64,000 nucleotides of DNA from an endosymbiont of unidentified scaly snail isolate Monju (GTDB lineage: Bacteria > Pseudomonadota > Gammaproteobacteria > Chromatiales > Chromatiaceae), in assembly GCF_000801295.1 (NCBI RefSeq), contig NZ_AP012978.1, positions 744,001 to 808,000 of the forward strand, given 5' to 3'. Both the position numbers and the translations under genes were made by a program. Positions 1 to 8,896 of this stretch are shown piece after piece (positions within the stretch are counted from its first letter, which is position 1; every line of letters begins with the position of its first letter). The notes under the pieces are model-generated. The model was not told the origin of the DNA. It saw nothing but the letters and a program-made list of their open reading frames with translations, and made no database searches.

Positions 1-843
1 CAGTCGGATCAGCTGGTCCATGTGTGGCGGCAGAGTGGCCAGCGCATGTTCGGTGAGGCGCTGATAGTGCTCGATGAAGCGCTGCATCGCTGTCTCGTCC
101 ATCAGGTGTTGTCCGTTGCCCTGCGCGCGTAGCCCGCGCTCGGCTTCCATGCGCCACTCGAACACGCAGTCGAAGGACGGGGCGGCGAGCATGGTCCAGT
201 AATCGATGCGCTCCCACAGCGGCAGGTAGTCGGTGCGCAGGCAGTCGTTGACGTATTGTCGCCAGCGGCCGTCCGGGTCTTCTTCGGCTTCCAGGCGGTT
301 GATCGGCGACATCAGTGCCGCCGGATCTTGTGGTTGCACGCCCAGGCACCAGCCCTCCAGGATCACGATATCCACCGGGGTCCTTGTGCGCGGCCATTCG
401 TGCTCGGGCTGACGGTCGCCGGTGATCTTGTCGAAGCGCGGGATGGCGACGGTGCCGGAGGCGAGGGTGAGGGCATCCAGCGTGCGGTCGAGCAGCGCGG
501 TGTCGTGGGTGCCGGGTACTCCCCGGGTGATGAACAGCGGGTGCACACGCTCGGCCAGTTCGCGGCGTTGTTCGCGGGTGAGGTAGAAGTCGTCGATCGA
601 CAGCGCCACGCAGCGCCGCCCATGCACCTGTGCGAGCCAGGCGGTAAGCAGCTCGGCCAGGGTGCTCTTGCCCGAGCCCTGGCAGCCGTGGATGCCCGCG
701 ACCAGCGGTCGCCCGAGGCGCTCGCGCAGGTGGTCTAGCGTCTTGGCCAGGGGCAGATAGTGCTGGTGGGCGGCGTCGGCGAAGGCGGCCGGCAGGCCGT
801 GCTTGGCCATGAAGTTGCGCAGGATCTCTTCAGTTCGGTTCAT
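1..843 (-). CDS. D-glycerate 3-kinase-like P-loop kinase (3' end outside window)
   Basis: Putative cytoplasmic kinase of the plant-type glycerate kinase / YggC family, which phosphorylates glycerate or a related small molecule. Translating the minus strand from the ATG at 843 gives an open frame that runs off the window edge (281 codons visible). It has a P-loop GCQGSGKST at about residues 57-65, then SIDDFYLT and the family hallmark RGVPGTHD. It starts inside the end of zur (14-bp overlap), so it may be co-transcribed with the zinc genes. The substrate cannot be told from sequence; a link to photorespiratory glycerate recycling in an autotroph is only an inference. Confidence 0.8.
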   Translation of the reverse strand, partial: MNRTEEILRNFMAKHGLPAAFADAAHQHYLPLAKTLDHLRERLGRPLVAGIHGCQGSGKSTLAELLTAWLAQVHGRRCVALSIDDFYLTREQRRELAERVHPLFITRGVPGTHDTALLDRTLDALTLASGTVAIPRFDKITGDRQPEHEWPRTRTPVDIVILEGWCLGVQPQDPAALMSPINRLEAEEDPDGRWRQYVNDCLRTDYLPLWERIDYWTMLAAPSFDCVFEWRMEAERGLRAQGNGQHLMDETAMQRFIEHYQRLTEHALATLPPHMDQLIRL

Positions 844-1285
844 GGTCACGGCGACAGTTGGCGCAGGTGCCCAGCAGCTCGACTACCGGGCGCCGGGTAC
901 GGAAGCCCGTGGCATCCACGGCCTCGCGCAATTGCCGTTCGATGCCCTGTTCGCACAGTTCGTTCACCCGTCCGCAATCGGTGCAGATAAGGAACTGGCT
1001 GGCGTGCGGGTGTTCGGGGTGATGGCAGCTCACGTAGGCGTGCAGGCTTTCGAGCTTGTGGATCAGCCCCTGTTCGAGCAGGAAGTCCAGGGCACGGTAC
1101 ACGGTGGGTGGCGCGGGGCGGCGCTTGCCGATCGGCATGCGATCGAGGATCTCGTAGGCGCTCAGGGGGCGCTCGGCCTCGCAGATCAGGCGCAGCACCG
1201 TGGCGCGCTGTGGGGTCAGGCGTACCCGCCGTGCCCGGCACAGGCGTTCGGCGCGGGCCAGCCACTGCTCGTTGTTCACGTCCAT
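830..1285 (-). CDS. zur: Zinc uptake regulator, Fur family
   Basis: Fur-family repressor of 151 residues, last gene of the zinc uptake operon. The N-terminal winged helix includes LTPQRATVLRLI and PTVYRALDFL (DNA recognition). The C-terminal half is rich in His and Cys, with SCHHPEHPHASQFLIC followed by CxxC pairs (CTDC, CANC) that fit structural and regulatory zinc sites. The position directly after znuB, overlapping it by 10 bp, favours Zur over Fur. The regulator sits in the operon it should repress, which implies autoregulation through the operator candidate upstream of znuA at about 3703. Confidence 0.9.
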   Translation of the reverse strand: MDVNNEQWLARAERLCRARRVRLTPQRATVLRLICEAERPLSAYEILDRMPIGKRRPAPPTVYRALDFLLEQGLIHKLESLHAYVSCHHPEHPHASQFLICTDCGRVNELCEQGIERQLREAVDATGFRTRRPVVELLGTCANCRRDHEPN

Positions 1286-2088
1286 CGGCGTCTCCGGGAA
1301 AACAGGGTGGAGACCAGGTAGGCGAGGCCGGCGAGCAGCACGATGGCGGGCCCGGGCGGCAGGTTGGGGCCGTAGGACATGGCCAGCCACGCTACCACCA
1401 GGAAGATGCTCAGCAGGGTGGCGATGGCCATCATGCGGGCTACCGAGTGCACGTGCTGGCCGGCCACGGCGGCCGGCAGGGTGAGCAGGGCCAGCACCAG
1501 GATCAGCCCCACCACGTGGATCAGCAGCACCACGGTGAGCGCGATCAGCACCAGCAGCAGCAGCAGGTAGAGGAAGGTGACCGGTAGCCCGCGCAGGCGC
1601 GCGTATTCCTCGTCGAACACCACCGCCAGGATCTGCCGGTGCCAGACCAGTACCACCAGCAGCAGGATGGCATCGAGCGCGCCCATGAACCAGAGCTCGC
1701 GCTCGGGCACCAGCAGGATGTTGCCGAACAGGTAGCTCACCAGGTCGGCCTGGTAGCCGGGGATGCGCGAGATGAACAGGATGCCGATGGCCCAGAGCGC
1801 GCCGATGAGGATGTCTTCGCCGGTGTTCCAGTGCAGGCGAACCCAGCCGATCAGCAGCGCCGAGAGCACCGCGGCGACCAGTGCTCCGACCAGCGGGTCG
1901 GCCCCGAAATACAGTGCCACGCCCATGCCGCCCAACACCGAGTGGGCGATGCCGCCGGCGATGAAACCGATGCGCCGCACCACCACGTAGGGCCCCATCA
2001 GTCCGCAGCCGATGGCGGCCAGCACGCCGGCGATCAGGGCGTATTGCAGGAACTGGTAGTGCAGCAGGGCCTGAAAGAATTCGCTCAT
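1276..2088 (-). CDS. znuB: Zinc ABC transporter, permease
   Basis: Integral inner-membrane permease of an ABC-3 family metal transporter, 270 residues. The sequence is almost entirely hydrophobic segments (about 7-8 membrane helices) and contains the family stretch VVRRIGFIAGGIAHSVLGG near the N-terminus, with the conserved His in AHS. The start ATG overlaps the stop of znuC (ATGA), indicating translational coupling. Zinc rather than manganese or iron is inferred from the adjacent Zur-type regulator. Confidence 0.9.
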   Translation of the reverse strand: MSEFFQALLHYQFLQYALIAGVLAAIGCGLMGPYVVVRRIGFIAGGIAHSVLGGMGVALYFGADPLVGALVAAVLSALLIGWVRLHWNTGEDILIGALWAIGILFISRIPGYQADLVSYLFGNILLVPERELWFMGALDAILLLVVLVWHRQILAVVFDEEYARLRGLPVTFLYLLLLLVLIALTVVLLIHVVGLILVLALLTLPAAVAGQHVHSVARMMAIATLLSIFLVVAWLAMSYGPNLPPGPAIVLLAGLAYLVSTLFSRRRRWT

Positions 2089-2840
2089 GTCGTGTGCTCG
2101 TGGGCCACCATGCGGACCTTGTCGCCGTAGAGTTCGCGCAACAGCCTGGCATCGATGGCGGTGGTGGGGTGGCAGACCAGGGTACGGTTGATGCAGGCGA
2201 CCCGGGTGACATAACTGGAGACGAAGGCGATGTCGTGTGACACCACCAGGATGGTCATGCGTTCGTTGAGTCGCTTCAGCAGGTCGAAGATCTCGCCTTC
2301 GGCGCGTTGGTCCACGTTGGCGGTGGGCTCGTCCAGCAGCAGGATGCGTGGCCGTGACACCAGGGCGCGCGCCAGCAGTACGCGCTGCAACTGGCCGCCC
2401 GACAGGCCGCCGATCTGGCGGGGGGCCAGATCGCCGGCCTCGACCTCGTCGAGCGCTTGCGCCACCCGCGCCCGTTCGTCAGCGTTCAGGCGTGCGGGCA
2501 GCAGCGAGGCGAGTGGCCCACCGCGCTCGCGGCGACCCAGCAGCCCCAGTTCCACCACCTGGCGCACGCTCATGGGAAAGTTGCGCGAGAAGCCCGGGTG
2601 CTGCGCCACGTAGCCCAGCAGGTGCCGGGTGGCGCGCGGCGTGTCGCCGAGTACGTGGACCAGGCCGTGGTCGGGTTTGAGCAGGCCCAGGATCAGCTTG
2701 AGCAGGGTGCTCTTGCCGCCCGCGTTGGGACCGACGATGCCCAGGAATTCGCGTTCGCGCACTGCCAGGTCGATGTCCTCGAGCACCGGTTCGGCGTCAT
2801 AGGTGAAGCCGACGCCTCGCAGTTCGATCACCGGGTTCAC
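2085..2840 (-). CDS. znuC: Zinc ABC transporter, ATP-binding protein
   Basis: Cytoplasmic ATPase of the zinc transporter, 251 residues. It has Walker A GPNAGGKST, the signature LSGGQLQRVLLARAL, Walker B ILLLDEPT and the switch His in VVSHD. I chose the GTG at 2840 because it begins MNPVIELRGVGF, the usual N-terminus of the domain. The open frame upstream of this start is only the out-of-frame reading of the end of znuA. Overlaps znuA by 4 bp and znuB by 4 bp, so the three are one operon. Confidence 0.9.
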   Translation of the reverse strand: MNPVIELRGVGFTYDAEPVLEDIDLAVREREFLGIVGPNAGGKSTLLKLILGLLKPDHGLVHVLGDTPRATRHLLGYVAQHPGFSRNFPMSVRQVVELGLLGRRERGGPLASLLPARLNADERARVAQALDEVEAGDLAPRQIGGLSGGQLQRVLLARALVSRPRILLLDEPTANVDQRAEGEIFDLLKRLNERMTILVVSHDIAFVSSYVTRVACINRTLVCHPTTAIDARLLRELYGDKVRMVAHEHTT

Positions 2841-3684
2841 GATGCCGCCTCCGTCAAGGCCTCGACCAGGCGACGCAACTCGGTCTGCTGGTCGGCGGCC
2901 AGTGGGTCGATGGTCACCAGGCGGGCGCCGATGGCGCGGGCAATCTGCTCGGCCTGGCGATGGTCGAACTGTGGCTGGATCAGCACCACGCGGATACCTT
3001 TGCGGCGCGCGTGCTCGATCAGGCCGGTCAGCCAGCGCGCGCCGCCCTGCTTGCCCTCGTGCTCGATGGCCAGCTGGCTCAGCCCGTAACGGCGGGCGAA
3101 ATAGCCCCAGCCCAGGCCGGGTGATAGACCAGGAAAGTGTCGGCATGACGCCGGTGCAGCCGTGCGCGGATCCAGTGGTCGAGCCTCTGCAGGCGTCGTT
3201 GCGTCGCCTCGAAGCCGCGCCGGTAGTCGTCGGCGTGTGTCGGGTCCAGCTCACTGAGCGCGCGGCGGATGTTGTCGGCGATGTGGATTGCCGCCAGCGG
3301 GTCGCTCCAGAGGTGTGGATCGGGCATTTGCTCATGCGCGCCATGCGCATGATGCTGCGACAGGACCTCGATGCCCTCGCGCACATCCACCACCCGCATG
3401 CGCGGGTTCACCTGGCGCAACCGCGTCATCCAGGCGTGCTCGAAGGGCAGGCCGGCGCGCAGGTACAGGTGGCTGTTGGCCAGCGCCAGCAGTTGTCTCG
3501 GCGCCGGGGCGAAGGTCACCGGGTTGTCGCCCGGCCGCAGCAGGCTGAGTACCTGGACATGCGCCCCGCCCACTTCGGCTGCCAGTGCGGCGATCGGTGG
3601 CACGCTGGCGTGTACTGTCCAGGCGGCCGACAGCGACAGCAGTGCGATCAACAGGCTCAGCAGGCGGGAGAGCAGGGCGGGCAT
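2837..3684 (-). pseudogene. znuA: Zinc-binding periplasmic protein, frameshifted
   Basis: Substrate-binding protein of the zinc ABC transporter. The ATG at 3684 opens a signal peptide (MPALLSRLLSLLIALLSLSA) and a cluster-A domain with the His-rich metal loop SQHHAHGAHEQMPDPHLW. The frame stops at 3079, just after VYHPAW. A second frame resumes with YFARRYGLSQLAIEHEGK and runs to a TGA at 2837 that overlaps the GTG of znuC. The family expects HPAWGYFARRYGL, so about 5 bases too many or 1 too few lie near 3103-3115, where the sequence shows a GGCTGGGGCT near-duplication. Either a sequencing/assembly error or a true null; a null would disable the transporter. Confidence 0.85.
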
Positions 3685-3702
3685 GGGGTGCGAGACAGTG
3701 GG

Positions 3703-3725
3703 ATTTGCAACTTTATAACATTTCG
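3703..3725 (-). promoter_or_regulatory. Candidate Zur operator upstream of znuA
   Basis: Read on the minus strand this AT-rich stretch begins GAAATGTTATAA, matching the first half of the gammaproteobacterial Zur box (GAAATGTTATANTATAACATTTC); the second half is much weaker. It lies about 20-40 bp upstream of the znuA start in otherwise GC-rich DNA, where an operator would be expected. Confidence 0.55.
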
Positions 3726-3866
3726 TGCCGGGGCGGGAAAGGCTGCGCGGAGGGTTTGTCGTTTGTGTCTCGGCGGGGTGACGTCTTCCTGCCCCGGGGG
3801 GCGGGCGGAAGCCCGACCTGCGGAACGCGGGAGATGTTCCCTGCCGGTCGGCCTTCAGGCCGACGC
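3726..3866. repeat. REP-like hairpin pair between purE and znuA
   Basis: Two GC-rich inverted repeats, CGGGCGGAAGCCCG (3802-3815) and GTCGGCCTTCAGGCCGAC (3847-3864), follow one another in the gap after the purE stop. The second is a perfect 8-bp stem with a 2-base turn. Neither is followed by a T-run on the minus strand, so they look more like REP-type palindromes than a terminator. Confidence 0.45.
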
Positions 3867-4379
3867 TCAGCGCCCGGCGAAGTGTGGTCCGTCCTTCTCC
3901 CAGGCGGCGACCTTGTCGAGCACCATCTGTTCGAGCGCCTGCTTGTAGTCGCGCACGCGCTGGGCCAGGGCGTGATCGGCGATGGCGAGCATCTGGGCGG
4001 CGAGGATGCCGGCGTTCCTGGCGCCGTTGATGGCCACCGTGGCCACCGGCACGCCGGGGGGCATCTGCACGATGGACAGCAGCGAGTCCTCGCCCGAGAG
4101 TGCCGAGGACTTTACCGGCACACCGATCACCGGCAGCGGGGTGATGGCGGCGGCCATGCCGGGCAGGTGGGCCGCGCCGCCGGCCCCGGCGATGATCACC
4201 TTCAGCCCGCGCTGCTCGGCGCTGGCGGCATAGTCGTACAGGCGCTTCGGCGTGCGGTGTGCCGAGACGATGGTCATCTCGTGGGGGACGCCCAGTTCGT
4301 CGAGCAGCTCGCCCGCTCCCTGCATGACCGGCAGGTCCGAGTCGCTGCCCATGATGATGCCGACGGCGATGTCCGTCAT
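3867..4379 (-). CDS. purE: N5-carboxyaminoimidazole ribonucleotide mutase
   Basis: Cytoplasmic class I PurE (170 residues), which converts N5-CAIR to CAIR in de novo purine synthesis. Motifs seen: GSDSDLPVM near the N-terminus, SAHRTP in the active site, and [13 protein letters not shown]. The longer upstream open frame is the tail of purK out of frame; the ATG at 4379 overlaps the purK stop (ATGA), and [15 protein letters not shown] is the usual start. Coupled to purK, its pathway partner. Confidence 0.95.
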   Translation of the reverse strand: MTDIAVGIIMGSDSDLPVMQGAGELLDELGVPHEMTIVSAHRTPKRLYDYAASAEQRGLKVIIAGAGGAAHLPGMAAAITPLPVIGVPVKSSALSGEDSLLSIVQMPPGVPVATVAINGARNAGILAAQMLAIADHALAQRVRDYKQALEQMVLDKVAAWEKDGPHFAGR

Positions 4380-5533
4380 GGCGATTCCTCCGCGCCGATT
4401 TCGATGGTCTCGCGCACGCGCAGGGCCTTGGCCTTTGCGGCGGCGGTGTCGTGGTCGAGGATGGTGATGTGCCCCATCTTGCGGAAGGGGGTGGTCCTGG
4501 CCTTGCCGTAGAGATGCAGGCACACGCCGGGGATGGCCAGGGTCTCTTCCAGGCCGCGGATCACCGGCCGGCCGCTCTCGCCCGGCGCGCCCAGCAGGTT
4601 GAGCATGGCCGCCGGGCTGAGTGTCTCGGTGCTGCCCAGCGGCAGGCCGAGAATGGCGCGCAGGTGCTGCTCGAATTGATCGGTGATGTTCGCCTCGATG
4701 GTGTGGTGGCCGGAGTTGTGGGTGCGCGGCGCGATCTCGTTGACCAGTATCTCGCCCTTGCGGTCGACGAACATCTCGATGCCGAAGATGCCCACGCCGT
4801 CGAGCGCCTCGACGGTGCGCACCGCAATGGCTTCGGCCTCGGTGCGGATGTCGTCACCGATGTCGGCGGGCGCGAGCAGCAGGTCGAGCACGTTCTCGCC
4901 GGGGCGGAAGCACATTTCCACCGGGGGGTAGGTCGCCACCTCGCCGTGCGTGTTGCGCGCGACCAGCACGGCGATCTCCTTGTCGGCCTCCACGAAGCCT
5001 TCGATCAGCGAGGGGACCGGCAGGTGTTGCTCGAAATCCTCGGGGCCGCGCATGATCACCACGCCGCGCCCGTCGTAGCCGCCGGTGCGCGCCTTCTGCA
5101 CCAGGGGGTAGCCGAAGGCGGCGAACTGATCGGCCGTGGGTGTGTCGGCGGCCTCGAAGGGCGAGGTGGGGATGCCGTTATCGCGCAGAAAGTGTTTCTG
5201 TACCAGCTTGTCCTGGATGGTCTTGAGCACGCCTGCCGAGGGATGCACCGGGTGCCCTTCGGCCTCCAGCTCGGCCAGGGTGTCCGCGTCGATGGCCTCC
5301 AGCTCGAAGGTGAGCACGTCGCAATCGGCGGCCAACTCGCGGATCCGGTCCGCGTCATGGTAGCCGCCGACGATCTGACGGGTGGCGATCTGCCCGGCTG
5401 GCGAGTCTTCCACCGGGTCGAGCACCACGGTGGTACAGCCGAGCCGCTTGGCCGCCTTGACCAGCATGCGTCCGAGCTGGCCGCCGCCGATCAGGCCGAT
5501 GCGCGCGATGGGGTAGGGATAGGTCTTGCTCAT
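4376..5533 (-). CDS. purK: N5-carboxyaminoimidazole ribonucleotide synthase
   Basis: ATP-grasp ligase (385 residues) making N5-CAIR from AIR, bicarbonate and ATP. N-terminal [13 protein letters not shown], central ATP-grasp elements ([31 protein letters not shown]) and [18 protein letters not shown] near the C-terminal third are all PurK hallmarks. It precedes purE with a 4-bp overlap. The upstream sulP frame, as it stands in this sequence, ends 3 bp inside its start codon. Confidence 0.95.
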   Translation of the reverse strand: MSKTYPYPIARIGLIGGGQLGRMLVKAAKRLGCTTVVLDPVEDSPAGQIATRQIVGGYHDADRIRELAADCDVLTFELEAIDADTLAELEAEGHPVHPSAGVLKTIQDKLVQKHFLRDNGIPTSPFEAADTPTADQFAAFGYPLVQKARTGGYDGRGVVIMRGPEDFEQHLPVPSLIEGFVEADKEIAVLVARNTHGEVATYPPVEMCFRPGENVLDLLLAPADIGDDIRTEAEAIAVRTVEALDGVGIFGIEMFVDRKGEILVNEIAPRTHNSGHHTIEANITDQFEQHLRAILGLPLGSTETLSPAAMLNLLGAPGESGRPVIRGLEETLAIPGVCLHLYGKARTTPFRKMGHITILDHDTAAAKAKALRVRETIEIGAEESP

Positions 5534-7215
5534 GCCGCCAGAACGTCTGCCCTTTCAGGAAAAACCGTACATTCTACCCCTGGGGGCGGCCGCCTGCCAG
5601 TTCGCAGGCCAGGGCAATGGCCTGCCTGCGGTCGTCGAGGACCCGCGAGGGGGGCGATCTTGTCGAGTACGCGCAGGTCTCTCAGTGCTTGTTCCGCCTC
5701 GCCGCTGAGACCGCAGATCACGCAGGCGATACCGGCCTCCTCGGCGACGATCAGCAGTTCCTCGACCGCCAGTGCCGCGCTGGTATCCAGGCGGGTGGCG
5801 TCCGAGAAGTCGTAGATCACCGCGCCGTGCGCGATGTCGCTGTCCACCGTACTGGCGCGGCGCACCAGTTCGCGCGCCGAGGCGTAGGAGAAGCGCCCGC
5901 GCAGGCGCACCAGGGCGACCTTGCCCTGCGCCTCGCGCAGCGCCTCGCGTTCTGCCTCGCTCAGTTGATGATTCTCGGCGTCGTCGGGGGAGGCGAGGTG
6001 CGCGATGCCCTTGAGTTCTTCCTCCGCATTCCAGCGTGCGGTGATGAAGCCGGCCAGGATCAGGCCCACCGCCACCGCCGTGATGAGATCGACGAATACG
6101 GTCAGCAACAGGGTCACCAGCATCACGAAGGCCTTGTCGCGCGGTGCGCGTTTCAGGCGCTTCAGGTAGCCCCAGTCGATGATGTCCCAGCCGACCTTGA
6201 GCAGGATGGCGGCCAGGATGGCATGGGGTATGTGTTCGGCCAGCGGCCCCAGCCCCAGTACCAGGGCCAGCAGGACCAGCGCATGCAGCGCGCCGGAGAT
6301 CGGGGTGCGCCCTCCGGCGCGTACGTTGATTACGGTACGCATGGTGGCGCCCGCGCCCGGCAGGCCACCGATCAGGCCGGCGGCCATGTTGCCGATGCCC
6401 TGGCCGATGAGCTCGCGGTCGGAATCATGCCGGTCGCGGGTGATCGAGTCGGCCACCAGCGAGGTCAGCAGGCTGTCGATCGAGCCGAGCAAGGCAAGAA
6501 TGAAGGCCGGTTGCAGGATGCGTGGCAGCACCTCGAAGGACAGCGTCGGCAGTTGCAGTTCGGGCAGGCCGGTGGGCACCTCGCCGATGATGGGGGCATC
6601 GGTGAGCACGAAGGCAGCGAGCAGCGAGCCGGCAATCAGTGCGGCCAGAGGCGATGGCAGCAGGCGCGCCAGGCGTTCCGGCCAGAACACCACCATGCCC
6701 AGCCCGAACAGCCCCAGCAGCAGGGCGTCGATGTTGACTCCACCCTGAAGGTGCAGCCAGGTCTGCAAGGTGCCCACCGGTCCGCCGGCAGCGGTGGGGT
6801 GACCGATGAAGGGCAGGGTCTCGATGACAATGATGATGACCCCGATGCCGGTCATGAACCCTGAGACAACCGAGTACGGTGTGTAGGCGATATAGCGCCC
6901 GAGGCGCAACATGCCGAAGGCGATCTGCAACAGCCCGCCGAGAAACACGATGGCAAAGGCCTCGGGCAGGTTCTGCGCATGTTCGGCGACGATGGCGCCC
7001 ATCACCACCGTCATGGGTCCGGTGGGGCCGGATACCTGCGGGTCGGTGCCACCGAACACGGCGGCAAAGAAGCCCACGGCGATGGCCCCGTACAGGCCGG
7101 CGATCGGACCGAGTCCCGAGGCCACGCCAAAGGCCATCGCCAGTGGCAGTGCCACCACTGCGGCGGTGATGCCACCGTAGATGTCGCCACGCAGATTGTT
7201 CAGATGGAAACGCAT
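5530..7215 (-). CDS. SulP/SLC26 family anion transporter with STAS domain
   Basis: Inner-membrane anion transporter: an N-terminal membrane domain of about 10-14 helices (starting RGDIYGGITAAVVALPLAMAFG) followed by a cytoplasmic STAS domain from about residue 430 (GKVALVRLRGRFSYA; YDFSDATRLDTSAALAVEELL). The last ~45 codons look wrong. A run of six G at 5649-5654 appears to have one base too many; with five, the protein would continue KIAPSRVLDDRRQAIALA and stop at 5574, leaving a clean gap before purK. Substrate could be sulfate or bicarbonate: SulP proteins take up inorganic carbon in some autotrophs, and this gene is 3 kb from the cbb cluster. That link is inference. Confidence 0.85.
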   Translation of the reverse strand: MRFHLNNLRGDIYGGITAAVVALPLAMAFGVASGLGPIAGLYGAIAVGFFAAVFGGTDPQVSGPTGPMTVVMGAIVAEHAQNLPEAFAIVFLGGLLQIAFGMLRLGRYIAYTPYSVVSGFMTGIGVIIIVIETLPFIGHPTAAGGPVGTLQTWLHLQGGVNIDALLLGLFGLGMVVFWPERLARLLPSPLAALIAGSLLAAFVLTDAPIIGEVPTGLPELQLPTLSFEVLPRILQPAFILALLGSIDSLLTSLVADSITRDRHDSDRELIGQGIGNMAAGLIGGLPGAGATMRTVINVRAGGRTPISGALHALVLLALVLGLGPLAEHIPHAILAAILLKVGWDIIDWGYLKRLKRAPRDKAFVMLVTLLLTVFVDLITAVAVGLILAGFITARWNAEEELKGIAHLASPDDAENHQLSEAEREALREAQGKVALVRLRGRFSYASARELVRRASTVDSDIAHGAVIYDFSDATRLDTSAALAVEELLIVAEEAGIACVICGLSGEAEQALRDLRVLDKIAPLAGPRRPQAGHCPGLRTGRRPPPGVECTVFPERADVLAA

Positions 7216-7524
7216 GGTTCGCTCCGTTCGCTCGAAATGAAAAAGGCTGCATTATAGCGCTCGCGGCGAGAGGCCAGTGCGTGCACCTGGGGCGGCAGCT
7301 CACAGCTGCCGAATGCGAGATAGTGAAAATATTGCTTGTAGGGCACGTCGGGGCCTGTTACTGTGCACCGCACATGATCTTCCTTCGTTACACCTCGCTT
7401 CCCGTTTCGTCTGTTTCCTCGCTGTTACATCCGATACGAATTCCGAGTGTTCGTCAGGATTCGTGGTTATCCCGCCTGAGTTTCAGGTTGGGTCTTTCAA
7501 ATTCATTCCAGAGAGGAATCAGCA
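7216..7524 (+). promoter_or_regulatory. Intergenic region with probable cold-shock gene leader
   Basis: 309 bp between the divergent sulP and csp starts. A weak promoter-like pair reading rightwards (TTGCTT near 7332, TGTTAC near 7356) would give a 5' UTR of about 160 nt. Long structured leaders are typical of cspA-type genes. A Shine-Dalgarno GAGAGGAA lies just before the csp ATG. No gene seen. Confidence 0.35.
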
Positions 7525-7734
7525 ATGTCTGCAAAACAAACCGGTACCGTAAAGTGGTTCGACAGCGCCAAGGGCTATGGCTTCATCGAGCGCGAATCCG
7601 GCAAGGATCTGTTCGTCCACTTCCGTTCCATCGTCGGTGAAGGCCACCGTTCGCTGGAAGAAGGTCAGCGCGTCGAATTCGATGAGGTGGCCGGTGCCAA
7701 GGGTCCGCAGGCGGAGAACGTGATCGCCGTCTGA
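7525..7734 (+). CDS. Cold-shock protein, CspA family
   Basis: Single cold-shock domain of 69 residues, the normal length. It has the N-terminal [16 protein letters not shown] (RNP1-type) and DLFVHF (RNP2-type) nucleic-acid-binding motifs. Acts as an RNA/ssDNA chaperone. The ATG follows GAGAGGAATCAGCA. Monocistronic: a strong hairpin plus T-run follows 25 bp after the stop. Which csp paralogue it is cannot be told. Confidence 0.95.
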   Translation: MSAKQTGTVKWFDSAKGYGFIERESGKDLFVHFRSIVGEGHRSLEEGQRVEFDEVAGAKGPQAENVIAV

Positions 7735-7759
7735 GCGACCCGTACGCCAGTGACCGAGA

Positions 7760-7782
7760 GGCGGCCAGCAGGCCGCCTTTTT
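7760..7782 (+). terminator. Rho-independent terminator after csp
   Basis: Perfect 7-bp stem GGCGGCC / GGCCGCC with an AGCA loop, followed by five T. Confidence 0.9.
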
Positions 7783-7807
7783 CGTATCCGTCACCCGGGA
7801 GAATCCT

Positions 7808-8083
7808 GTGATCGCACTCTCCGTGCGCGGCCTGCCGCGCTCCATGACCGAAGAGGCGTTGAATGCCTTGTTTGCCGAATTCGGCATCGTCCGCTCGCTG
7901 AAGATGACCAGGGACCTGTTCACCGGTGACTGCCGGGGCTTTGCCATCATCGAAATGGAAGGCCACGAGGCACGCGCCGCCATCGCCGCACTCGACGGCA
8001 AGGAAATCAATGGCTCGCTGTTGCGGGTCGGTCCCGATCGTGGTCCGCGAGGTCGAGGCAAGGGTCGGGGGCGCCGGCGCTGA
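7808..8083 (+). CDS. RRM-domain RNA-binding protein
   Basis: Small single-RRM protein (91 residues) of the kind common in bacteria. RNP2 is ALSVRGLP at the N-terminus and RNP1 is CRGFAIIEM around residues 43-51. The tail RGPRGRGKGRGRRR is a basic RG-rich extension that should bind RNA non-specifically. Starts with GTG at 7808, preceded by GGGAGAA. Follows the cold-shock gene, another RNA-binding protein, but is separated from it by a terminator. Confidence 0.9.
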   Translation: MIALSVRGLPRSMTEEALNALFAEFGIVRSLKMTRDLFTGDCRGFAIIEMEGHEARAAIAALDGKEINGSLLRVGPDRGPRGRGKGRGRRR

Positions 8084-8129
8084 GGTAGAATTGCCGGCAT
8101 TCCGTTCTTTGATATCGGGGCGAGGCGAG

Positions 8130-8432
8130 ATGATAGACAAGCGTTACGAGGGTATCGACAAGGACCCCACCGGGGCCATGAATCCCACCGGCAACATCAT
8201 CCGCGATGCCTGGGTGTTCGGGCTGATTCCCGAGACCGAGACCTGCGCGGGCTGGACTCTGCAGGGCATCGACGCGCTGTACGACAAGGTCACTCGCGAG
8301 TGGGACAAGTACGGCCACCTGGTCTCCAACCTGCTGCCCGAGCTGCGCGAGCGTCATCAGCGGATCTATGCCGAAGCGGTGGCGCGCGCCCGCGCCCTGG
8401 GCTGGAACCCGGAACTCGACGACGAGGGCTGA
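8130..8432 (+). CDS. Conserved hypothetical protein (100 aa)
   Basis: Not recognised by function. A soluble 100-residue protein; I place the start at the ATG at 8130 (MIDKRYEGIDKDPTGAMNPT) because it has a purine-rich AGGCGAG just upstream and because the longer frame reads through the RRM gene out of frame. The composition (GNIIRDAWVFGLIPETETCAGW; helical C-terminal half with LPELRERHQRIYAEAVARARALGW) looks like a real folded protein. Five bases separate it from the next gene, so the two are probably an operon. Confidence 0.75.
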   Translation: MIDKRYEGIDKDPTGAMNPTGNIIRDAWVFGLIPETETCAGWTLQGIDALYDKVTREWDKYGHLVSNLLPELRERHQRIYAEAVARARALGWNPELDDEG

Positions 8433-8437
8433 GGCCC

Positions 8438-8887
8438 ATGGGCGGGTATGTGCCGGAGGTGTTCTTTCGTCCGTTGGAGACGGGACGCGAGACCTCCACC
8501 ATCCCTGCTGCCCTGTTCAATCGCTGCCGCCTGCTGCTGGCGCGTTGCGACCATGCCCATGTATTCGTGCCCATTCGCAGCATGCAGTTTCTCGGCGTGA
8601 TCGACGACGAGGAGAGCATCTTCGTCGACAGCCAGGCCTATCGTACCCAGGGCGAGGAGGGCGGGCGGCTGATCCTGCTGACCTGGCAGTTCCGCCCCGA
8701 GCTGCGTCCCGATGCGCTCGACCGCCCGGTGCCGATCGATTTCGTCTACTACCATCCGGGAGCATGCGACTTGCAGAAGCGCCTGATCGGCGAATTCGGC
8801 AAGGCGCTCGATCTGCTGGAACGCCGTTACGGCGGCGGTTGCGAGGCGCGCATCAAGAAGGTGTTGCCGTTTCGCGTCCCTTCCTGA
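8438..8887 (+). CDS. Conserved hypothetical protein (149 aa)
   Basis: Function not recognised. The ATG at 8438 (MGGYVPEVFFRPLETGRETS) follows the previous gene by 5 bp. The sequence alternates short beta-like and helical segments (HAHVFVPIRSMQFLGVIDDEES, LILLTWQFRPELRPDALDRP, DFVYYHPGACDLQKRL) and has no signal peptide or membrane helix. It ends immediately before the REP-like array. Likely co-expressed with the 100-residue gene before it. Confidence 0.75.
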   Translation: MGGYVPEVFFRPLETGRETSTIPAALFNRCRLLLARCDHAHVFVPIRSMQFLGVIDDEESIFVDSQAYRTQGEEGGRLILLTWQFRPELRPDALDRPVPIDFVYYHPGACDLQKRLIGEFGKALDLLERRYGGGCEARIKKVLPFRVPS

Positions 8888-8896
8888 TACCGAACC

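Noticed and set aside
2085-3386. 433-codon extension of ZnuC
   Set aside because: The added N-terminus is znuA read out of frame; the ABC domain begins at the GTG at 2840.
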